Positions 1 through 5,053 of a DNA stretch of 5,760 nucleotides are shown here, piece by piece. The stretch covers positions 1-5,760 of the forward strand of contig JAPKEK010000182.1 in the NCBI GenBank assembly GCA_028822125.1, written 5' to 3'. This stretch comes from Pseudomonadales bacterium. Its GTDB lineage: Bacteria; Pseudomonadota; Gammaproteobacteria; Pseudomonadales; Azotimanducaceae. Position 1 is the first letter of the stretch; each line of letters starts with the position of its first letter. Made by a program: the position numbers and the translations under genes. The notes under the pieces were generated by a model. It worked only from the letters and a program-made list of their open reading frames with translations. It ran no database searches and was not told the DNA's origin.

Positions 1-1
1 C

Positions 2-106
2 AGGGCGGCGGAACAGATGGCCAGTGAATTGGGTGAAGTCGGTCTGATCGCATCTGATTTACCGATTGCAATCGGTCGATGTTTGTCCGGCAGAGACGCA
101 TCTTGA
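2..106 (+). CDS. nnr: Nnr (YjeF) C-terminal end, bifunctional NAD(P)HX epimerase/dehydratase, partial
   Basis: Only the last 34 codons and the TGA are present; the 5' part lies outside the window. The frame reads RAAEQMASELGEVGLIASDL and then a short tail. This resembles the end of the ADP-dependent NAD(P)HX dehydratase domain, which in E. coli Nnr finishes with a GERGMLATDL-type helix. The family repairs hydrated NADH and NADPH: the N-terminal domain epimerises the R and S forms and the C-terminal domain dehydrates the S form using ADP. The catalytic residues are not in view, so the call rests on this short tail plus the gene order, since nnr directly precedes tsaE in many gammaproteobacteria. 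Its stop codon overlaps the probable tsaE start (TTGA). Confidence 0.72.
   Translation, partial: RAAEQMASELGEVGLIASDLPIAIGRCLSGRDAS
61..76. repeat. Perfect 16-base palindrome at the nnr/tsaE junction
   Basis: ACCGATTGCAATCGGT is identical to its own reverse complement. It lies inside the last codons of nnr, 2 bases before an in-frame ATG (79) and 26 bases before the probable TTG start (103) of tsaE. As RNA it could form a six-pair stem with a TGCA loop; no T-tract follows, so it is not an intrinsic terminator. As DNA it has the shape of a dimeric-protein site. The function is unknown and chance is possible. Confidence 0.5.
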
Positions 107-576
107 AAATCGAACTGGCTGACTACCATAAGACTGAAGCGCTTGGCGGTGAGTTGGGTGTCCTGGTAGACGGAGGTGGTTTAGTTTTTCTACAGGGAGA
201 CCTGGGAACAGGAAAAACAACCTTGTGCCGAGGCTTGCTGCGATCACTGGGATATTTGGGTGCGGTTAAAAGCCCAACTTTCACACTCATAGAACCTTAT
301 CTGATTGGCGATCGGGCGGTGATTCATTTTGACTTATACAGACTGGGGCACCCAGAAGAGTTAAACTATCTTGGTGTTGAAGAGTACTTTGAAACAACCA
401 GTTTATGTGTCATCGAGTGGCCAGAGAGAGGCTATGGGTTTTTGCCGCAGCAGGATTTAGTGGTGAGCCTGGCTTATAAGAACAGTCTGGAACGGACTGC
501 CTTGATCACTTCTTTCTCTTCAAAGGGAGCGCGTGTATTGCAGCAGCTGGAAACTTTTCAGGAACGCATAAATTGA
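103..576 (+). CDS. tsaE: TsaE, tRNA t6A37 biosynthesis P-loop ATPase
   Basis: TsaE is the cytoplasmic ATPase that works with TsaB, TsaC and TsaD to place threonylcarbamoyl on A37 of tRNAs reading ANN codons. Counting from ATG 79, the frame shows a Walker A loop GDLGTGKTT (residues 40-48), SPTFTLIEPY (65-74), HFDLYRL (83-89) and IEWPE (112-116), the hallmark motifs of the family. I prefer the TTG at 103, eight codons in: it gives 157 residues (E. coli 153), begins MKIELADYHKTEALG as homologues do, and forms the same TTGA stop/start overlap with nnr that tsaE makes with amiB. The ATG at 79 has no visible Shine-Dalgarno and would give 165 residues. The TTG has only a weak AGAGA at 92-96. The family is certain; the start is not. 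Confidence 0.93.
   Translation: MKIELADYHKTEALGGELGVLVDGGGLVFLQGDLGTGKTTLCRGLLRSLGYLGAVKSPTFTLIEPYLIGDRAVIHFDLYRLGHPEELNYLGVEEYFETTSLCVIEWPERGYGFLPQQDLVVSLAYKNSLERTALITSFSSKGARVLQQLETFQERIN
560..564 (+). promoter_or_regulatory. Ribosome binding site of amiB, supports its TTG start
   Basis: AGGAA lies 8 bases before the TTG at 573 and inside the last codons of tsaE. It is well placed for that TTG and 26 bases from the next in-frame ATG (591), so it favours the TTG start. Confidence 0.6.
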
Positions 577-1925
577 AATTTATCGACCAAATGCGAGCTG
601 GAGTGGTGTTGCTGATGCTCCAGGCAAGTATTGCTGTGATGGCGCAGCAGACGGTTGATGGAATCAGGATTCGTCCTGACCCGGAAAAAACCCGGCTGGT
701 CTTCGACCTCAGTGGGCCGGTTGAGCATCGCCTGTTTACGTTGGATAAACCGGCAAGACTGGTGATTGATATCAACAATACCCGGCTGAGCGAGACTAAC
801 CTGTCAGCAGAAATAGCTAAGCTGTCTATTGCCGCCACACCCATTGCCGCTATCAGGTTTTCACCACCAAGTCAGGAAAACCTGCGCGTGGTTCTTGATT
901 TGAAGCAGGAAGTAAAGCCGCGAAGTTTTATACTAAAACCAATTGCCCAGTACCGGGATCGCCTGGTGATTGATCTGTTCACTGAAGATCAGCAGGTTGA
1001 GCATCCCCTGCAGGATGCTGATAAGAGTGACTGGCAGCCCCGGGAGATCGTGATTGCCATCGATCCAGGACACGGTGGAGATGATCCAGGTGCCATTGGC
1101 CCGGGGAAGTTGTATGAGAAGAAAGTGGTACTTTCGATCGCCAAGGAATTAGAGGCAATTGCGAATCACACCTATGGTTACAAGGGGGTGCTGACTCGAC
1201 AGGGTGACTACTATGTTGCCCATCGTAAAAGAACCGCTATCGCCAGGGAGAACCAATCAGATGTATTCGTTTCGATTCATGCGGATGGCTGGAAGACAAG
1301 TTCGGCCAACGGCGCTTCGGTTTACACCATTTCGCAGAGTGGTGCTAGCAGTGAAATGGCTAAATGGCTTGCTGAGAAGGAAAATAGAGCTGATTTAATA
1401 GGGGGTGTGGGTAGTGTCAGCCTGGATGATAAGGATGACATGCTGGCCGGTGTACTGTTAGATCTTTCCATGACTGCCAGCCTGAGTGCCAGCCTGGAAA
1501 TGGGTGAGGCTATCCTGTTGGGAATAAAACCCATTAGCAGGCTACACAAGAAGCATGTGGAGCAGGCTGCTTTCCTGGTTCTCAAGTCGCCTGATATCCC
1601 GTCTTTGTTAATAGAAACAGGTTTTATTTCGAATCCAGGAGAAGCTAGAAAACTGGCATCTCGGAAACATCAAAAGGCGTTGGCATCTGGTATTTTTAAG
1701 GGTATTGATCAGTACTTCAGACGAACACCGCCGAATGGAACGCTGCTTGAAGCGAGACTTCAGTCAAACGATCTGGTATTTGTTACCCATGTCATCCGGC
1801 GAGGTGATACTCTTTCAGAGATTGCTTCTAGATATAATATTGGGTATGAAGATCTAAAACGCGAGAATGGCTTAAATTCCAATACCATTAGAATCGGACA
1901 GACGTTGAGGATACCGCAACTGTAA
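573..1925 (+). CDS. amiB: AmiB-type N-acetylmuramoyl-L-alanine amidase (AMIN + Amidase_3 + LysM)
   Basis: This is an exported zinc amidase that cuts the bond between MurNAc and L-alanine in septal murein, allowing daughter cells to separate. Residues 1-24 form a signal peptide: a short basic start, a hydrophobic VVLLMLQASIAV core and a VMA site. An AMIN domain, which localises such enzymes to the septum, follows at about 27-136. Amidase_3 spans about 158-382 with zinc ligands H167 (DPGHGG), E182 and H236 (SIHAD) and catalytic E348 (LIETGFISN). The segment at about 271-325 matches the regulatory helix that blocks the active site until an EnvC-like activator binds. One LysM lies at about 404-448 (RRGDTLSEIASRY). 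At 450 residues it matches E. coli AmiB (445). The TTG start overlaps the tsaE stop; ATG 591 would leave a shorter, less basic signal peptide. The stop directly abuts mutL. AmiC lacks the LysM, so AmiB fits better. Confidence 0.96.
   Translation: MKFIDQMRAGVVLLMLQASIAVMAQQTVDGIRIRPDPEKTRLVFDLSGPVEHRLFTLDKPARLVIDINNTRLSETNLSAEIAKLSIAATPIAAIRFSPPSQENLRVVLDLKQEVKPRSFILKPIAQYRDRLVIDLFTEDQQVEHPLQDADKSDWQPREIVIAIDPGHGGDDPGAIGPGKLYEKKVVLSIAKELEAIANHTYGYKGVLTRQGDYYVAHRKRTAIARENQSDVFVSIHADGWKTSSANGASVYTISQSGASSEMAKWLAEKENRADLIGGVGSVSLDDKDDMLAGVLLDLSMTASLSASLEMGEAILLGIKPISRLHKKHVEQAAFLVLKSPDIPSLLIETGFISNPGEARKLASRKHQKALASGIFKGIDQYFRRTPPNGTLLEARLQSNDLVFVTHVIRRGDTLSEIASRYNIGYEDLKRENGLNSNTIRIGQTLRIPQL
1475..1496 (+). 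repeat. Short in-frame direct repeat inside amiB
   Basis: TGCCAGCCTG occurs at 1475-1484 and again at 1487-1496, a 12-base period that encodes ASLSASL in the regulatory-helix region of AmiB. The protein is not longer than relatives here, so this does not look like a recent insertion. It is a possible slippage site of minor importance. Confidence 0.4.
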
Positions 1926-3734
1926 ATGAACAATCGTATTCATGCTCTTACCAACCGGCTGGCTAATCAGATTGCCGCAGGAGAAGTCGTCGAGAGACCC
2001 GCATCTGTTGTCAAGGAGCTGGTAGAAAACGCCTTAGATGCTAAGGCGAAAGCCATTGATATCAGTTTGGAATCAGGCGGAAGTCAGCTGGTCCGGGTTC
2101 GCGATGATGGTTTGGGTATTATCAAGGAAGACCTTGAACTGGCGCTGGCCCGCCATGCAACTTCCAAGATAGCGGTTCAGGAAGACCTGCAGGGTATCAC
2201 TTCTCTGGGCTTCAGAGGTGAAGCGCTTGCCTCAATTGCTTCAGTATCCAGATTACTTCTGACTTCCAATGCCCTGGATAGTAAATCGGGCTGGTCAGTC
2301 AGGTCTGCTGGTGAACATATGCTCAGCATACTGGAACCAGCCGCCCACGGACGGGGGACCAGTGTCGAGGTGCGTGATTTATTTTTTAACACGCCTGTAA
2401 GGAAAAAATTCCTGCGCACTGAACGTACCGAGTTACAGAGAATTGAAGATGTTATTCGCAAGGTAAGTTTAAGTCATGCAGGTGTGAGTTTAAGTCTGAC
2501 CCATAATGGCAGGCTTGTTCGTCAGTTTCGTGCTGCAGAAACTGAACTTGACCAAAAACACAGGATTTCAACGGTGTTCGGCAAGTCTTTTGTTGACCAG
2601 GCACTGTATTTTGAAGAAACCAGGCTTGAAATGACTTTAAGGGGCTGGATTTCCTTATCGAGTTATACCAGAAGCCAGGCTGATCAACAGTATTTTTTTG
2701 TTAATAGCAGAACGATCAGGGACAAGGTGGCGAGCCATGCAGTTCGGCAAGGATACTCGGATGTGCTTTATCATGGTCGTCAGCCGGCTTACGCGATATT
2801 CCTAGAGGTCAATCCTCGGATGGTGGACGTTAATGTTCACCCTACTAAGCATGAGGTGCGTTTTAGGGATAGTCGGCAGGTCCATGATTTTATTTACAGG
2901 ACGATCAATAGAGTGTTGGCTTCAGTTACTCCCGACCTGGTTGAGGGCCATGTAGCCGATGGACGGCTTGGCGAAAGCACACCGATGGATCTGGCTGAGC
3001 AGATGCCGAGTTATGCTCAAAAGCCGATTCAATTTGGAGCTCGTCCTGGATTGTATGGCCAGGCGCAGGCAGCAGGTGGGCCCAAGTCCTGGATGGCCAT
3101 GTCAGCCAATGATGCTGGAAGGGATTTGAGCGCACAGGAAAATCAGGTTTTCCCACCCTTAGGTTTTGCCTTAGCCCAGCTTCACGGCGTTTATATTATC
3201 GCCCAGAATCAGTCTGGTTTAATCGTTGTCGACATGCATGCGGCCCACGAAAGAATCACCTATGAACAATTAAAACATTCCATGGATAAGGAAGGGTTGA
3301 AAATTCAGCCATTATTGGTACCCATCAGTGTGGTCATGAGTGACAAAGAAGTCGAAGCTGTGGAGCAAATGCAACCAGAACTGGCTGGGCTGGGTATGCA
3401 GGTAGATCCGGCATCGGCAGAATCCGTGGTTATAAGAGGTGTGCCTGCTTTGCTTGGGCGTTCCAGTGTAGAGCAACTACTGCGCGATGTTGTAGCCGAC
3501 ATGCTTGAATATGGGAGCAGTGCCCGCATGCAGGAGAATCGGGACGAGATTCTTTCAACGATGGCCTGCCATGGTTCTGTCAGAGCCAATCGTAAGTTGA
3601 CCCTGGATGAAATGAATGCTTTATTAAGAGATATGGAGGAGACCGAACGTAGTGGTCAGTGTAATCACGGCAGGCCAACCTGGTTTCAGCTTTCACTGGG
3701 TGAACTGGATGCCTTGTTCATGCGGGGTCGCTAG
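1926..3734 (+). CDS. mutL: MutL, DNA mismatch repair ATPase with intact endonuclease motifs
   Basis: MutL couples mismatch recognition by MutS to strand incision and excision. The N-terminal GHKL ATPase (about 1-215) has ANQIAAGEVVERPASVVKEL (13-32) with catalytic E31, then N35, DDGLGI (60-65) and GFRGEAL (95-101). The S5-type transducer runs to about 333 and includes VDVNVHPTKHEVRF (300-313). A variable linker (about 334-408) leads to the C-terminal dimerisation domain. That domain carries DMHA-x2-E-x4-E (436-447), a clamp-binding-type QPLLVP (461-466), ACHGSVR (547-553), CNHGRP (579-584) and a terminal FMR (598-600), the set known from nicking MutL proteins and lost from the E. coli type. 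Length is 602 (E. coli 615). ATG directly follows the amiB TAA; the nearest Shine-Dalgarno-like TGAGGA (1906-1911) is 14 bases off, so coupling to amiB translation is likely. Confidence 0.98.
   Translation: MNNRIHALTNRLANQIAAGEVVERPASVVKELVENALDAKAKAIDISLESGGSQLVRVRDDGLGIIKEDLELALARHATSKIAVQEDLQGITSLGFRGEALASIASVSRLLLTSNALDSKSGWSVRSAGEHMLSILEPAAHGRGTSVEVRDLFFNTPVRKKFLRTERTELQRIEDVIRKVSLSHAGVSLSLTHNGRLVRQFRAAETELDQKHRISTVFGKSFVDQALYFEETRLEMTLRGWISLSSYTRSQADQQYFFVNSRTIRDKVASHAVRQGYSDVLYHGRQPAYAIFLEVNPRMVDVNVHPTKHEVRFRDSRQVHDFIYRTINRVLASVTPDLVEGHVADGRLGESTPMDLAEQMPSYAQKPIQFGARPGLYGQAQAAGGPKSWMAMSANDAGRDLSAQENQVFPPLGFALAQLHGVYIIAQNQSGLIVVDMHAAHERITYEQLKHSMDKEGLKIQPLLVPISVVMSDKEVEAVEQMQPELAGLGMQVDPASAESVVIRGVPALLGRSSVEQLLRDVVADMLEYGSSARMQENRDEILSTMACHGSVRANRKLTLDEMNALLRDMEETERSGQCNHGRPTWFQLSLGELDALFMRGR
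2466..2496 (+). repeat. Short in-frame direct repeat inside mutL
   Basis: AGTTTAAGTC occurs at 2466-2475 and 2487-2496, 21 bases apart and in the same frame, giving SLSHAGVSLSL in MutL. Alignment by eye to E. coli MutL shows no extra residues here, so this is probably codon coincidence in a repeated Ser-Leu-Ser strand. Confidence 0.35.
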
Positions 3735-4648
3735 TGATCCAGGGCTTGGTTATAACGGGCCCGACCGCCAGCGGGAAATCACAGCTCGCTTATGAATTAG
3801 CCGAAGAATTACCTCTAGAGGTGATCAGTGTTGACTCGGCACAGGTATACAGGGGTTTCGATATTGGTAGTGCCAAACCGGATGCAGAGCAGCAACGCAA
3901 AGTTCCCCATCATCTGATCGATATTCGCGATGCCAGCAATCCCTATTCTGCTGCTGACTTCAGGGCGGATGCCGTCATGCTGATACAGGAAATTCTTTCT
4001 CGGCAGCGACTGCCGGTTCTAGTGGGAGGCAGCATGCTCTATATCAAGGCGCTGCGAGATGGCATTGCGCATCTTCCCGCCGCTGACCCAGCGATAAGGT
4101 CTGAGTTAATCGAAGAGGCAGAGCAGTATGGCTGGGCCAGCCTGCATGACCGGCTGAAAACGATAGACCCCCTGGCAGCGAGTAGAATTAAAGCGGCGGA
4201 CAAACAGAGATTACAGCGCGCCTTAGAGGTGCATCGATTGACCGGGCAATCTATGAGCCAGTTGCTTCAACAGGGTAATCAGCCCTGTCCGTTTAAACTG
4301 ACCGAAATTGCTATTATCCCTTCGGATAGGGAAATACTTCACTTAAGGATAGCAGAGAGATTTGATCAGATGCTGGAGCGAGGGCTCATTGATGAAGTTA
4401 TTAATATTCGCGCCATGCCGGGTATTGATCCAGAGTTACCCGCCTTGAAATCGGTTGGTTATCGACAGGTGTGGACTTATCTGGAGGGGCAGTGCAATTT
4501 CGATGAAATGAGACAGAGATCGATTGCCGCAACCAGGCAGCTGGCCAAGCGACAGCATACCTGGTTGCGAAGCTGGCCGGATTTGGCTGTTTTAGATAAA
4601 CCAAATCTTGCCGAGGTATTGAAAATCGTCGGGGTGGCCAGCATATAA
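3734..4648 (+). CDS. miaA: MiaA, tRNA (adenosine(37)-N6)-dimethylallyltransferase
   Basis: MiaA moves a dimethylallyl group from DMAPP to N6 of A37 in tRNAs reading UNN codons; MiaB usually converts the product to ms2i6A. Visible motifs are the P-loop GPTASGKS (9-16), VDSAQVYRGFDIGSAKP (33-49) with the catalytic Asp at 34, PHHLIDI (58-64), YSAADF (71-76), GGSMLY (98-103), DKQRLQRALEV (156-166), SVGYRQVW (240-247) and TRQLAKRQHTWLR (267-279). Length is 304 (E. coli 316). The GTG start shares one base with the mutL stop (TAGTG) and has GGGG at 3724-3727, 6 bases upstream, so translation is likely coupled to mutL. The family normally has GGT-LY where this protein has GGSMLY; Ser keeps the hydroxyl. 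The C-terminus is complete. Confidence 0.97.
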   Translation: MIQGLVITGPTASGKSQLAYELAEELPLEVISVDSAQVYRGFDIGSAKPDAEQQRKVPHHLIDIRDASNPYSAADFRADAVMLIQEILSRQRLPVLVGGSMLYIKALRDGIAHLPAADPAIRSELIEEAEQYGWASLHDRLKTIDPLAASRIKAADKQRLQRALEVHRLTGQSMSQLLQQGNQPCPFKLTEIAIIPSDREILHLRIAERFDQMLERGLIDEVINIRAMPGIDPELPALKSVGYRQVWTYLEGQCNFDEMRQRSIAATRQLAKRQHTWLRSWPDLAVLDKPNLAEVLKIVGVASI

Positions 4649-4792
4649 GATTCAGGCGGAAGCAAACCTGATATCACCAGTTTAACCCAGGCCATTTGAT
4701 TACCAGATGTCAAAGGCATCTTAAACGGTTGAACCAGAAGGCAGGATGGGTGGGTTTTGTGAGCACGCAGGTATTAAATATGAGGAGTCATT
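4649..4792. other. Noncoding gap between miaA and hfq, likely hfq leader
   Basis: These 144 bases are the only sizeable gap in the window. Just after the miaA stop, 4649-4656 can pair with 4667-4675 (eight pairs with one bulged T around a 10-base loop). A second, five-pair hairpin (AGATG 4705-4709 with CATCT 4717-4721) follows. Neither is followed by a T-run, so I do not call a terminator. I see no convincing sigma70, sigma32 or sigma54 promoter: TTGATT at 4696 is a fair -35 but has only a poor -10 near 4719. E. coli hfq is transcribed from promoters within miaA as well as by readthrough, so the region may carry leader structure or control sites. Confidence 0.5.
4782..4787 (+). promoter_or_regulatory. 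Ribosome binding site of hfq
   Basis: GAGGAG lies 5 bases before the ATG at 4793. It is the strongest and best-spaced Shine-Dalgarno of any gene start in the window, in keeping with the high expression usual for Hfq. Confidence 0.85.
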
Positions 4793-5035
4793 ATGTCAAA
4801 GGGACAGTCATTACAGGACCCTTTTCTGAATATTCTACGAAAGGAAAGAATACCTGTTTCAATTTTTTTAGTCAGTGGTATCAAGTTGCAGGGGCAGATC
4901 GACTCCTTTGACCAATTTGTAATATTATTGCGGAATAGCGTGAATCAGATGATTTATAAATCAGCAATTTCTACCATTGTTCCATCTAAACCGGTGGTTA
5001 TTGAGTATCAGGAGGACGAATCGGGTGAAAACTAG
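4793..5035 (+). CDS. hfq: Hfq, RNA chaperone with Ser at the conserved His57 position
   Basis: Hfq is a hexameric Sm-like ring that binds small RNAs by their 3' U-tails (proximal face), A-rich mRNA motifs (distal face) and UA-rich parts (basic rim), and so pairs sRNAs with targets. The protein opens with KGQSLQDPFLN (3-13), then a rim patch RKER (16-19), GIKLQGQI (29-36) and SFDQFVILL (38-46), all Hfq hallmarks. The Sm2 motif, normally YKHAIST, is YKSAIST here (residues 55-61): K56 is kept but His57 is Ser (codon TCA). The distal-face aromatic at 25 is Phe rather than the Tyr of E. coli. The tail is short (80 residues; E. coli 102) and ends in acidic EYQEDESGEN, similar to the acidic tip that regulates RNA release. 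The gene has its own strong ribosome site. Confidence 0.97.
   Translation: MSKGQSLQDPFLNILRKERIPVSIFLVSGIKLQGQIDSFDQFVILLRNSVNQMIYKSAISTIVPSKPVVIEYQEDESGEN
5010..5015 (+). promoter_or_regulatory. Strong Shine-Dalgarno sequence at the hfq 3' end
   Basis: AGGAGG sits within the last hfq codons. It is 9 bases before GTG 5025, the start of a seven-codon reading frame, but 26 bases before GTG 5042 and 38 before TTG 5054, the possible hflX starts. It is therefore too far to serve hflX directly unless through coupling or a frameshift. Confidence 0.45.
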
Positions 5036-5048
5036 TTTCCCGTGGTAG
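5025..5048 (+). other. Possible seven-codon upstream reading frame (MKTSFPW) before hflX
   Basis: GTG 5025 opens a frame of seven codons ending at TAG 5046-5048, five bases before the likely TTG start of hflX at 5054. It overlaps the hfq end out of frame and has a consensus AGGAGG at good spacing. It could feed ribosomes to hflX, whose own start lacks a good Shine-Dalgarno, by stop-and-restart coupling. It also contains T TTC CCG, which on a -1 slip enters the hflX frame. The peptide itself resembles nothing I know. A chance frame, or an old hflX start put out of frame by an indel, remain possible. Confidence 0.3.
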
Positions 5049-5053
5049 CTAAA

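Noticed and set aside
506..844. Long minus-strand open frames opposite tsaE/amiB, and similar ones opposite amiB, mutL, miaA and hflX
   Set aside because: Each lies opposite a gene with clear family motifs, and none encodes a recognisable domain or has a good start; they reflect the codon use of the real genes.
1833..1838. TATAAT, a perfect -10 hexamer about 90 bases before mutL inside amiB
   Set aside because: No matching -35 at 16-18 bases and no extended -10 TG. One such hexamer is expected by chance in a window this long, although E. coli does have mutL promoters inside amiB.
2466..2496. 10-base direct repeat in mutL as a recent duplication
   Set aside because: MutL has no extra residues here compared with E. 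coli, so the repeat arises from similar codons in a normal strand.
4652..4671. Hairpin after the miaA stop as an intrinsic terminator
   Set aside because: The stem is short with a 10-base loop and no T-run follows; readthrough into hfq is more likely.
4729..4733. TTGAA before hfq as part of a heat-shock (sigma32) promoter like that of E. coli hfq
   Set aside because: No CCCCAT-like -10 element follows at suitable spacing.
4696..4911. 71-codon + strand frame spanning the miaA-hfq gap and the start of hfq, out of frame with hfq
   Set aside because: It starts at a TTG without a Shine-Dalgarno, resembles no family I know, and its second half is only hfq read in another frame.
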